Of a stretch of DNA of 42,635 nt, positions 31,700-39,352 are shown piece by piece (the stretch's first letter is position 1; every line of letters begins with the position of its first letter). Source of the stretch: Caulobacter hibisci (lineage in GTDB: Bacteria; Pseudomonadota; Alphaproteobacteria; Caulobacterales; Caulobacteraceae). A program made the position numbers and the translations under genes. The stretch covers positions 1-42,635 of the forward strand of contig NZ_JADWOX010000029.1 of NCBI RefSeq assembly GCF_016135805.1. Direction: 5' to 3'. The notes beneath the pieces were generated by a model, which worked only from the letters and a program-made list of their open reading frames with translations, did no database searches and had not been told where the DNA came from.

Positions 31700-32326
31700 C
31701 TAGGAGATCCAAAGGCCCATGCGGCCGGCGATCTTCCAGGCGCCGTCGGGCTTGCGACGCAACAGCACGAGATACCCGCCGCCCGCGAGCGGTCCGGAGA
31801 CCGAGTCGGCGTAGGCCAGGGCCTCGGATCCGTCAGGGGACACTACCGGCACGGTCAGGGTGTGGGTGGTGACGTCGTAGAGACCGTCACGCCGCATGCG
31901 CGGCGACCCTTCCGACGCGACTATGCGCATGCCCCTGGCGGTGATCGACCGACGGACGTCCGCGCAGTCCGTGACGCTTGCCTGTCGGGCGGCGCCGAAG
32001 GTCCGGACGGTAGCGCGAGCGGGCGGGCGTACTGGCTCGGGAAGGCCGTCGGCCTTGACCTGGAACCAGCGTGAATCGTTTGGATCATCATCCAGGAGAA
32101 GGGCGCCGTCGGGCCCTCGGAACCTCGACAGGATGTCTTCGCCCGGAGCCGTCCGCACGGCGCCTGGCCGCGAGCCGCTCGGGGACAGGACGCCCTCGAC
32201 CAGGACCTTGGCCGCCGCGCAGGCCGCTACGCGCCGAGCCGGCATCGGCTTGGCGGGCGCCGTGGATGGCAGGCCGATACAGAGGGCCAGGCTGAGGAAC
32301 AGGGCGAGGCGGGGCGGGGACAGCAT
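31700..32326 (-). CDS. Secreted protein of unknown function
   Basis: A 208-residue protein with a standard signal peptide (RLALFLSLALCIGLPSTAPAK). The mature part has two well-separated cysteines (AACAAAKV and TDCADVRR) that could form a disulfide, and a C-terminal beta-rich stretch ending WKIAGRMGLWIS. The closing pattern (GGYLVLLRRKPDGAWKIAGRMGLW) resembles an NTF2-like or lumazine-binding-like end, but this is weak. Codon use is normal for the window. It is convergent with the TetR gene, with stops 4 bp apart. Confidence 0.6.
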   Translation of the reverse strand: MLSPPRLALFLSLALCIGLPSTAPAKPMPARRVAACAAAKVLVEGVLSPSGSRPGAVRTAPGEDILSRFRGPDGALLLDDDPNDSRWFQVKADGLPEPVRPPARATVRTFGAARQASVTDCADVRRSITARGMRIVASEGSPRMRRDGLYDVTTHTLTVPVVSPDGSEALAYADSVSGPLAGGGYLVLLRRKPDGAWKIAGRMGLWIS

Positions 32327-32370
32327 GTATTGAGATTACACGCGTAACCGATATGCGCCAGTTCTTTGGA

Positions 32371-33231
32371 TCAGGGCACCAGCACCCGCCGCAAGGCCGG
32401 CACGGCGACAGCCAGTTCGTCGGTCACGATCTTCGAGAAGTAGTCCGCCCCGTCGCGGCCAAGGTGGGTGTAGTCGAACGACAGCTTGGCCTGGCCCATG
32501 GGCTCGACGGCGGCGTTGTTCTGGGCGGCGGGCGCGGGGGTCACGCCCGTCGCCGCGGGTTGGGCGCTGATCGTGGTGCCGGTCCTGGCGGCGGCCAGCA
32601 CCTCGGGCGGGGGCGGCATCTGGGCGAAGCGGGTGGCTTCCGCCGCGCCCATGGCCTGGACGGCGGCGAAGCTCTTGGCGTGAAGATCCACGAGCGGCGT
32701 CTGGGTCTCGGTGGCGACCTTGCGGGTCGCTTGCGCCCAAGGGCCCAGGTCGTCGATCAGCTTGCCGTCCTTGAACTGCCGGCGGGTCAGGGGCGTGACC
32801 AACACCGGCTTGCCGCCGGCCGCCCGCACCTCTTCCACATAGCGCTTGAGGTTGACGGGGTATTCGGTGACCAGATCCGTCGAGCGCCCCGGCTTGCCCG
32901 GCTGGTCGTTGTGGCCGAACTGGATCAGCACATAGGTGTCGGAAAAGCCGCCCGAGCCGATCTCCTTCATCGCCAGCCGCCACGAGCCCTCGGTGCGATA
33001 GTTGCCGCTTGAGCGGCCGCCGCGCGCCAGGTTGATGCAGGCCGCGAACGAGGTGACGTGCTGCCCGCAGAAGCTGGGCCCCCAGCCGCCGATCACGGCG
33101 GTGGTGGAGTCGCCGACCAGCACGATCTTCACGGCGCGGAACATCGGGGGTTCGGGTTCGGCGGCTGGCGTCTGGGCGTGAGCGGTCATGGGGGCGGCCA
33201 CGAGAGCGGCGGCGAGGAGGAGGGACTTCAT
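32371..33231 (-). CDS. Exported SGNH-family acetylesterase (rhamnogalacturonan acetylesterase-like)
   Basis: A 286-residue SGNH/GDSL hydrolase with signal peptide (LLAAALVAAPMTAHAQ). Blocks: KIVLVGDSTTAV (catalytic Ser), NLARGGRSS (Gly), IQFGHNDQPG (Asn), and DYTHLGRDGADYFS (catalytic Asp and His). This suits carbohydrate esterase family 12, which removes acetyl groups from pectin. Between the third and last blocks lies a Pro/Ala/Thr-rich stretch of about 40 residues (MPPPPEVLAAARTGTT to NNAAVEPMG) that looks like an insertion. It lies beside GH43 on the same strand, across a 153-bp gap with a large repeat. Confidence 0.86.
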   Translation of the reverse strand: MKSLLLAAALVAAPMTAHAQTPAAEPEPPMFRAVKIVLVGDSTTAVIGGWGPSFCGQHVTSFAACINLARGGRSSGNYRTEGSWRLAMKEIGSGGFSDTYVLIQFGHNDQPGKPGRSTDLVTEYPVNLKRYVEEVRAAGGKPVLVTPLTRRQFKDGKLIDDLGPWAQATRKVATETQTPLVDLHAKSFAAVQAMGAAEATRFAQMPPPPEVLAAARTGTTISAQPAATGVTPAPAAQNNAAVEPMGQAKLSFDYTHLGRDGADYFSKIVTDELAVAVPALRRVLVP

Positions 33232-33253
33232 CGGGTGTCAGCTCCAAATTGCT

Positions 33254-33357
33254 CGTCATCCCGGCCGCAGCGGAGCGGAGAGCCGGGACCCAGGGGCCGC
33301 CGCACTGCGCTTGGCCCCTGGGTCCCGGATAAGCGCTACGCGCTTTCCGGGATGACG
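33254..33357. repeat. Nested intergenic inverted repeat
   Basis: Outer arms CGTCATCCCGG (33254-33264) and CCGGGATGACG (33347-33357) enclose perfect inner arms CCGGGACCCAGGGGCC (33283-33298) and GGCCCCTGGGTCCCGG (33313-33328). A cruciform or long RNA hairpin is possible. It lies between the GH43 and esterase genes on the minus strand. Its structure is like intergenic repeats known from Caulobacterales genomes. Confidence 0.8.
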
Positions 33358-33384
33358 ATGAAGGGGATGGGGGAGGATCTGAAA

Positions 33385-35004
33385 CTACGCCAGCGCCCGG
33401 TACTTGAAGTTCCGGAACCGCGCCGAGCCCTTGCCGGCGGCGTAGATCCCCGGCTTCAGCATCAGGAAGCCGCCGCGCACATTGTGGTGGTAGCCGCTGA
33501 CCTCCATGCCGCGGTCGAACCGCTTCCAGGTCGCTCCGCCGTCGCCGCTGGTGTGGAAGGCGACGATGTGGCGGGTGTTGCGCAGGCGGATCAGCATCTT
33601 CGAGCCATGCGGGTTCGCGGGACGTCCGCGCTCGATGCCGTACTGGTGGGTGACGAAGTTCTTGGCGTCGAAGCCCAGGCCGCAATAGAGCTGGCGGTCG
33701 TAGAAGAGGATCAGGCCGGCGCGGGTGTCGGGGTCGATCTCGACCTCGCACTCGATCTCGTAGGCCTGGTCGCCGTTGACGAAGATCAGCGGCGAGCCTG
33801 TCGACGGCGCCTCGCCCGCGCCCTTGAGGGTCAGCACACCGCCGGCGCGGCTGATGCGGTCCTGCTCGCCCGGCTTGGGATCGAAGAAGTTCCACTGCAC
33901 GCCGTACTTGTCGGCCCCGAAGTCGTCCGACAGCGCCATGCCGTGCGACCCGCTCTTGCCGCCCTTTGGTTTCTTGATCGGCTTGGCAAGGTCGCCGCCG
34001 CCGATGTCGAACCAGCCGTCCTTGGTCCAGGTGACGGGCGCCAGCAAGGTCTGGCGCCCCAGGGTCCAGAAGCCGTTCTCGTAGCCGTGATAGACGCTCC
34101 ACCAGTCTCCGGGCGTCGGCCCCTCGACCAGGGTGGCGTGGCCGCGCGACCACCATTTCTCGGCGTTGTCGACGGTGCGGACCAGCGGGTTGCGCGGATG
34201 GTTCTCCCACGGGCCGGCCAGCGATTGGGCGCGGGCGGCGATGACCATGTGGCCGGTCGGCGGGCCGGCCGTGCCGCCGACGGCGGTGATCATGTAGAAC
34301 CAGTCGCCGCGCTTCATCACCTTGGGGCCTTCGGGCGAGAAGCCCTCGACGTCCCAGTCGTCCGGATAGCGCCAGGGATCGTAGACGTGCTCGGGCTTGC
34401 CCACCGTCGACAGGCCGTCGGGCGCTAGCCTGATGCGGTCGCCGCCCGACAGGAACAGCCAGCGCTCGCCGTGCTCGTCGACCACGTGACCGGGGTCGAT
34501 ATAGCCGGGCAGCTTCAGGTCGATCGGCTCTGACCACGGGCCTTCGATCTTGTCGGCCCAGATCACGTAGCTGGTGTTGTTCTTGGGGAACTTGGCCGGG
34601 ATGTAGAGGTAGTAGCGACCCTTGTGCTTGCACAGTTCCGGCGCCCAGACCGAGCCGATGTTGGTCTTCAGGGCCGGACCCACCGGCGACCAGTTCACCA
34701 GGTCCTTGCTGTGCCAGATCAGCAGGCCCGGATAGGCGTCGAACGACGAGTGGGTCATGTAGTAGTCGTCGCCGTCCTTGAGGATCGACGGGTCGGGCCG
34801 GTCGCCGGCCAGGATCGGATTGAGGAAGGTCCCGTCGCCCAGGTCGCCCTTGCGCTGGCCTTCGATGCCCTTGGTCCAGGTCGGTCCGGAGGTCGCCTTG
34901 GCGGGCAGGGAGCCTACACCTTCGGCCGCGGCGGGAAGGGCGGCGGCGGCCGCGGCTCCGGTCAGAAGCGAGCCTAAAGCGCCGCGTCGGCTGAGATCGG
35001 CCAT
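33385..35004 (-). CDS. Exported GH43 beta-xylosidase / alpha-L-arabinofuranosidase
   Basis: A 539-residue glycoside hydrolase family 43 enzyme with a twin-arginine-like leader (DLSRRGALGSLLTGAAAAAAL). The five-bladed propeller shows the three family acids: Asp in AGDRPDPSILKDGDDYYM (base), Asp in GYIDPGHVVDEHGERW (modulator), Glu in GFSPEGPKVMKRGDWFYM (acid). The C-terminal ~190 residues form a concanavalin-like beta-sandwich (FVNGDQAYEIECEVEIDPDT) seen in xylosidases. Specificity between xylose and arabinose cannot be fixed. Its promoter region carries three LacI-type sites, and it is separated from the porter gene by a terminator. Confidence 0.92.
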   Translation of the reverse strand: MADLSRRGALGSLLTGAAAAAALPAAAEGVGSLPAKATSGPTWTKGIEGQRKGDLGDGTFLNPILAGDRPDPSILKDGDDYYMTHSSFDAYPGLLIWHSKDLVNWSPVGPALKTNIGSVWAPELCKHKGRYYLYIPAKFPKNNTSYVIWADKIEGPWSEPIDLKLPGYIDPGHVVDEHGERWLFLSGGDRIRLAPDGLSTVGKPEHVYDPWRYPDDWDVEGFSPEGPKVMKRGDWFYMITAVGGTAGPPTGHMVIAARAQSLAGPWENHPRNPLVRTVDNAEKWWSRGHATLVEGPTPGDWWSVYHGYENGFWTLGRQTLLAPVTWTKDGWFDIGGGDLAKPIKKPKGGKSGSHGMALSDDFGADKYGVQWNFFDPKPGEQDRISRAGGVLTLKGAGEAPSTGSPLIFVNGDQAYEIECEVEIDPDTRAGLILFYDRQLYCGLGFDAKNFVTHQYGIERGRPANPHGSKMLIRLRNTRHIVAFHTSGDGGATWKRFDRGMEVSGYHHNVRGGFLMLKPGIYAAGKGSARFRNFKYRALA

Positions 35005-35052
35005 GTGTTTCCTTCCCGAGGCGAGGGCCGCGCGTCCTGCGTCGCGTCGGCT

Positions 35053-35130
35053 TGTTACCGGTCACTTAAGCGGCGTGACGCGGCTTTGTCTACCGGTGTC
35101 ATCGCCCATTTTCCGAGGATAACGCTGTCA
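35053..35130. promoter_or_regulatory. Cluster of three LacI-type operator-like sites before GH43
   Basis: Three sites centred on CG: 35053-35066 (TGTTACCGGTCACT), 35088-35101 (GTCTACCGGTGTCA) and 35117-35130 (GGATAACGCTGTCA). The last misses the TGNNANCGNTNNCA pattern at one fixed position; the other two miss two each. Two share the ACCGGT core with the perfect site at 36749-36762. They lie 49-126 bp upstream of the GH43 start, where a repressor would act. Confidence 0.5.
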
Positions 35131-35141
35131 GGGGCGCGGGC

Positions 35142-35178
35142 AAAAGAAAACGCCCGGGAGCGGGGCTCCCGGGCGTTT
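35142..35178 (-). terminator. Rho-independent terminator of the sugar porter gene
   Basis: AAACGCCCGGGAGC (35148-35161) and GCTCCCGGGCGTTT (35165-35178) make a perfect 14-bp stem with a GGG loop. Read on the minus strand the stem is followed by TTTTCTTTTG, a good T tract. It isolates the porter transcript from the downstream GH43 promoter. Confidence 0.88.
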
Positions 35179-35192
35179 GCCGGTGTCGAAGG

Positions 35193-35215
35193 AACCTCCC
35201 CCACAGGGGGAGGTT
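35193..35215. repeat. Short hairpin after the porter gene
   Basis: AACCTCCCCC and GGGGGAGGTT pair exactly around a 3-base loop. It lies 8 bp beyond the porter stop and about 15 bp before the T-rich terminator, giving tandem hairpins. It resembles half of the GGAGG repeat family. Confidence 0.6.
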
Positions 35216-35223
35216 CTCGAAAA

Positions 35224-36660
35224 CTACCCCTGCATCGCCTCGAGTTCCTTGCCTCGGGTCTCGTGGATCAGCTTCTGAACCAGGAAGAACGAGACCACGG
35301 CGCTGGCCGCGTAGAAGCCGTAGGTGGCCGCCAGGCTCAGCTTGGCCATGGCCGGGAAGCTGAACGAGATCGCGAAGTTGGCGATCCACTGGGCGAAGCC
35401 GGCGACGGCCAGGGCCGAGCCGCGCATCTGGTTGGGGAACATCTCGCCCAGCATGACCCACATGACCGGGCCCCAGGAGAGGTTGAAGAAGATCACGTAG
35501 AGGTTGGCGGCGACCAGGGCGATCGGGCCGACGCTGCCGTCCAGGTGCAGGGCGCCGTTGACCGTGGTGGCGGTCGAGAAGCACCAGGTCAGCACGCCCA
35601 GGGTCACGGCCATGCCGACCGAGCCGATCAGCAGCAGCGGCTTGCGGCCGATCTTGTCGATCAGGGCGATGGCGGCCAGGCAGGCCACGATCGACAGCGC
35701 GCCCGACAGGATGTTGATCTTCAGGCTGTCGTCCTCGGTGAAGCCCACCGACTGCCACAGCACCGAGCCGTAGTAGAAGACGATGTTGATGCCGACGAAC
35801 TGCTGGAAGACCGCCAGGACCAGGCCGGCCCACAGGATCGGACGGATCTTGCGGCTCACCGGGTCGAGCAGGTCCGAGAACTTCGGCTTGTGGTCGGCGC
35901 TCAGCGAGGCGCGGATCTCGGCGACCTTGGCCGCGCCCGTGCCTTCGCCGAACAGGCGCGACAGGATGGCTTCGGCCTGGGCGTCCTTGCCCTTGGCGAC
36001 CAGGAAGCGCGGGCTTTCCGGAATGGTCAGCAGGGCCAGGAAGAACACGCCGGCCGGGATGACCTGCATCCAGAACATCCAGCGCCAGGCGGGCAGGCCC
36101 AGCCAGAACTCGGCGGTCGAGCTGCCGGCGGTGTGGGCCAGCACATAGTTGGCCAGGAACGCGCCGGTCAGGCCGGTGATGATCATGATCTGCTGCACCG
36201 ACGACAGGCGGCCGCGGATGTTGGCGGGCGTGACTTCCGAGATGTAGACCGGGCACAGCACGCTGGCGGCGCCGACGCCCAGGCCGCCGATAAGGCGGAA
36301 GATCACGAAGATGGTCGAGGTGTGGGCCGCGCCGGTGCCCAGGGCGCTGATCACGAACAGCAGAGCCGAGATGATCATCACCGTACGGCGGCCCCAGACG
36401 TCGGCCAGGCGGCCGGCGGCGAAGGCGCCGACGGCGCAGCCGATCAGGATGGCGGCGACGTTCAGGCCGGTGCCGAAGGCGGTGAGCTTGAAGGCGCTGT
36501 TGAGGCCTTCCTGGGTGCCGTTGATGACGCCGCTGTCGTAGCCGAACATGAAGCCGCCGATGGTGGCGACGGCCACGATGGCGGCGACGAAGGCCATGTT
36601 GACCTTCCCGCCATCGGCGCTCATGCCGGCGCTGGGCCCGGCGCTGGAGACTGAAGCCAC
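35224..36660 (-). CDS. MFS sugar:proton symporter (XylE-like sugar porter)
   Basis: A 478-residue sugar porter with 12 predicted helices. Family signatures: GFMFGYDSGVINGT near the start, GRLADVWGRR after helix 2, RLIGGLGVGAASVLCPVYISE, PESPRFLVAKGK at the end of the first half, QQFVGINIVFYYG in helix 7, IDKIGRKPLLL after helix 8, and the late WGPVMWVMLGEMFPN. It imports a monosaccharide such as xylose, arabinose or glucose. The GTG start at 36660 sits 6 bases after GGAGG. It is divergent from the outer-membrane receptor; two perfect LacI-type sites lie between them. A strong terminator follows. Confidence 0.92.
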   Translation of the reverse strand: MASVSSAGPSAGMSADGGKVNMAFVAAIVAVATIGGFMFGYDSGVINGTQEGLNSAFKLTAFGTGLNVAAILIGCAVGAFAAGRLADVWGRRTVMIISALLFVISALGTGAAHTSTIFVIFRLIGGLGVGAASVLCPVYISEVTPANIRGRLSSVQQIMIITGLTGAFLANYVLAHTAGSSTAEFWLGLPAWRWMFWMQVIPAGVFFLALLTIPESPRFLVAKGKDAQAEAILSRLFGEGTGAAKVAEIRASLSADHKPKFSDLLDPVSRKIRPILWAGLVLAVFQQFVGINIVFYYGSVLWQSVGFTEDDSLKINILSGALSIVACLAAIALIDKIGRKPLLLIGSVGMAVTLGVLTWCFSTATTVNGALHLDGSVGPIALVAANLYVIFFNLSWGPVMWVMLGEMFPNQMRGSALAVAGFAQWIANFAISFSFPAMAKLSLAATYGFYAASAVVSFFLVQKLIHETRGKELEAMQG

Positions 36661-36748
36661 TGGTGTCCTCCCCGAACTGGCCCCTCTGCGGAGCCATGTT
36701 TGATCCCTAACAGGCCCCCGCGGGAACCCTTGTTGCCGGCGACCTTAG

Positions 36749-36762
36749 TGTTACCGGTATCA
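36749..36762. promoter_or_regulatory. LacI-type operator before the sugar porter gene
   Basis: TGTTACCGGTATCA fits TGNNANCGNTNNCA exactly. It lies 89 bp upstream of the porter's GTG, in the 401-bp porter/receptor intergenic region (36661-37061). The same ACCGGT core appears twice before GH43. Confidence 0.65.
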
Positions 36763-36855
36763 GCGCGCAAGCGGCCGTTTTTGCGGGATTCCCCCTCCGC
36801 CGCCGTCTTCGCGCCAAGCGATAGTGTCAGGTCCCGCGCCGGCCGCAAGAGGCCA

Positions 36856-36869
36856 TGGCAACGTTGTCA
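36856..36869. promoter_or_regulatory. LacI-type operator before the receptor gene
   Basis: TGGCAACGTTGTCA fits TGNNANCGNTNNCA exactly, with a palindromic CAACGTTG centre. It is nearer in sequence to the site before the GH3-gntP operon (16542-16555). It lies about 190 bp ahead of the proposed receptor start. The rest of 36661-37061 shows no convincing gene. Confidence 0.65.
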
Positions 36870-37061
36870 TTTACGTGTCCGCCCTAGAGGCCTCGCGGCA
36901 AGATTTTGCGAGATGTTCGCAAGTATCGTCGCGCCCGCGCAAGAACATTGCCGAAAAGAAATTTGCTCCGCGGGCCAAGCCGCGCTTTACGGCTGGAGGT
37001 CGAGACCAGCGCGGACCGTCCGCTCGCGGCGCCTCGACCGACTATTTCCGGGGGACGCGCC

Positions 37062-39203
37062 TTGCGCCTGAAGACCATCCTGCTGTCCGCCACCGCGATC
37101 CTCGCGACGCCTTGCCTGGCGCTGGCCCAGACGGCCGCCCCGGCGCCTGCGGCCAAGACCCCGGGCCCGCCGGCCGTCGAAGGCGTCACCGTCACCGGCG
37201 ACTCGACCGCCATGCGCAGCTCGATCGACCGCCGCAGCTACAGCGTCGCCAACGACCTGACCGCCCGCACCGGCTCGATCGCCGACGCGCTGCGCAACAT
37301 CCCCTCGGTCGAGGTCGACGTGCAGGGCAATGTCAGCCTGCGCGGCGACGCCAACGTCACCATCCTGATCGACGGCAAGCCCTCGGGCATGTTCAACGGC
37401 GACGGTCGCGGCGACGCCCTGCAGGCCATGCCGGCCGACCAGATCGACCGCGTCGAGGTGATGACCAATCCTTCGGCGGCCTTCCGTCCCGACGGCACGG
37501 CCGGGATCATCAACCTGGTCACCAAGAAGACCCGCAAGCCGGGCGGCACGGGCACGCTGCGCCTGAACGCCAGCCCCGACGGCCGCTACAACGGCGGCGT
37601 CAGCGGCAACTACGTCAATGGCAAGCTGACCCTGTCGGGCGACGTCGGCCTGCGCCACGAGCAGCAGGAGGCCTGGCAGACCATCGCGCGCCAGACGGCC
37701 GCCGGATCGAGCACCCAGGACGGCGCCTTCGAGAACAAGGGCGACATGGTCAATCTGCGCGGCGGCGTCGACTACGACGTCACGCCCAAGGACCGGCTGA
37801 GCGGCGAAGTCCGCTGGCGCAGCATGAAGTTCGACACCACCGGCGAGGAGACCTACCAGTCGTCCTCGGCCGCCTATGTGCGCGACACCGACGCGGCGAT
37901 GAAGCGCGACAACGCCGGCGTCAGCGCCGACTGGCGCCACCAGTTCAAGGGCGCAGAGCACCAGCTGACCGCGCACCTGGAATACGAGGAGACCGACTTC
38001 TCGCGCAATTCCACCGCCTTCACCGACAACACGCCTTCGGCCGACGTCTATGAGGCGTTCGGCTTCGGCGCCGAGCAGGCGCGGACCAACTTCAAGACCG
38101 ACTACGCCCAGCCCGATGTCGGCGGCGGCACGCTGAAGACCGGCCTCGATTTCGAGTGGACCAAGAACGACTACGACAACCACGGCGAAAAGGGCGCGGC
38201 CCCGAACGCCCTGGCGGTCGACGCCGCCCGCACCAACCGCTTCCTGTACGACCAGGACGTCTATGCCGGCTACGTGACCTACGAGAAGGCGTTCGGCGAC
38301 TTCACGGCCCAGGGCGGCCTGCGGGCCGAGCAGGTGAACCTCGACGCCAACCAGGTGACCACCGGCCAGAAGATCGCCAACGACTACTTCAAGGTCTATC
38401 CCAGCCTGCACCTGGGCTACACGGTCAATGAGAACAGCACCTTCAAGGCCAGCTACAGCCGCCGGGTGCAGCGCCCGCAGGTGCAGGACCTGAACCCCTA
38501 TCCGGTCTATCAGGACCCGCAGAACTACCGGGCCGGCAATCCCTATCTGAAGCCGCAGGTGACCGACTCGTTCGAGCTGGGCTGGCAATACCGCAAGGGG
38601 CCGGCCTACTATCTGGCGACGGCCTATTACCGCAGCAGCGACGGCGTGGTCACCGACGTGGTCCGCGACCTGGGCAACGGCGTGCTGCTGACGACCCGCG
38701 AGAACCTCAGCCAGAGCCGCAACGGCGGGCTGGAGCTGGTGGCCAACGGCCGGCTGACGCCGAAGATCACCTACAACGTCAGCGCCAACGCCTTCTGGAA
38801 CGAGATCGACGCGAGCAACCTCGGCTTCACCGGCACGCGCTCGGCCACCACCCTGTCGGGCCGCGCCAACGTCAACTGGCAGGCCACGCCCAAGGATTTC
38901 TTCCAGATCAACGCCTTCACCTCGGGCAAGCGCTTGACACCGCAGGGCCATCGCGAGCCGTTCCAGATGGTCAATCTGGGCTACCGCCGGAAGGTCAACG
39001 ACAAGCTGTCGCTGGTCGTGACCGTGCAGGACGCGCTGGATAGCTTCGAGGACAAGGCCGTCACCGATACCGCCGCCCTCAAGGACGTCACCGTGCGCAC
39101 GGCCAACGTCCGGGCGGTGTTCTTCGGCTTCACCTGGGCCTTCGGCGGCGGCAAGCCCCGTCCCGAGCAGTTCGACTTCGGCTCGGGCGCGGTCGGCGGT
39201 TAA
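37062..39203 (+). CDS. TonB-dependent outer-membrane beta-barrel receptor
   Basis: A 713-residue outer-membrane receptor. After the signal peptide (LKTILLSATAILATPCLALAQ) comes a likely TonB-box region (VEGVTVTGDS), a plug domain (IADALRNIPSVEVDVQGNVSLRG, IDGKPSGMF, DQIDRVEVMTNPSAAFRPDGTAGIINLVT), and a long barrel rich in alternating aromatic strands. The end, FGFTWAFGGGKPRPEQFDFGSG, is not the usual short C-terminal aromatic signal. I propose a TTG start at 37062, six bases after GGGGGA, because it puts the signal peptide at the N terminus. It probably imports an oligosaccharide freed by local glycosidases; this is inferred from context. Confidence 0.86.
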   Translation: MRLKTILLSATAILATPCLALAQTAAPAPAAKTPGPPAVEGVTVTGDSTAMRSSIDRRSYSVANDLTARTGSIADALRNIPSVEVDVQGNVSLRGDANVTILIDGKPSGMFNGDGRGDALQAMPADQIDRVEVMTNPSAAFRPDGTAGIINLVTKKTRKPGGTGTLRLNASPDGRYNGGVSGNYVNGKLTLSGDVGLRHEQQEAWQTIARQTAAGSSTQDGAFENKGDMVNLRGGVDYDVTPKDRLSGEVRWRSMKFDTTGEETYQSSSAAYVRDTDAAMKRDNAGVSADWRHQFKGAEHQLTAHLEYEETDFSRNSTAFTDNTPSADVYEAFGFGAEQARTNFKTDYAQPDVGGGTLKTGLDFEWTKNDYDNHGEKGAAPNALAVDAARTNRFLYDQDVYAGYVTYEKAFGDFTAQGGLRAEQVNLDANQVTTGQKIANDYFKVYPSLHLGYTVNENSTFKASYSRRVQRPQVQDLNPYPVYQDPQNYRAGNPYLKPQVTDSFELGWQYRKGPAYYLATAYYRSSDGVVTDVVRDLGNGVLLTTRENLSQSRNGGLELVANGRLTPKITYNVSANAFWNEIDASNLGFTGTRSATTLSGRANVNWQATPKDFFQINAFTSGKRLTPQGHREPFQMVNLGYRRKVNDKLSLVVTVQDALDSFEDKAVTDTAALKDVTVRTANVRAVFFGFTWAFGGGKPRPEQFDFGSGAVGG

Positions 39204-39211
39204 TCGACCTG

Positions 39212-39343
39212 AGATCCTCCTCCTCTGGGGGGAGGTGGCCCGAAGGGCCGGAGGGGGGAAGTTTTCAGCTTTCGAGGCCTTGGCCGCTTCAGCAATGACT
39301 TCCCCCTCAGTCGCTCCGCGACAGCTCTCCCTTCAGGGGGAGC
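39212..39343. repeat. Facing intergenic repeats (GGAGG family, copies 2 and 3)
   Basis: The left copy (39212-39261) reads GATCCTCCTCCTCTGGGGGG, continues GAGGTGGCCCGAAGGGCCGG and ends in a G-rich run. A diverged inverted partner (39299-39343) includes TCCCCCTCAGTCGCTCCGCG and CTTCAGGGGGAGCG. The left copy matches 42444-42490 closely and 62-112 in reverse. They lie between the convergent receptor and corA genes and may terminate both. Confidence 0.7.
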
Positions 39344-39352
39344 GTCTTGCCG

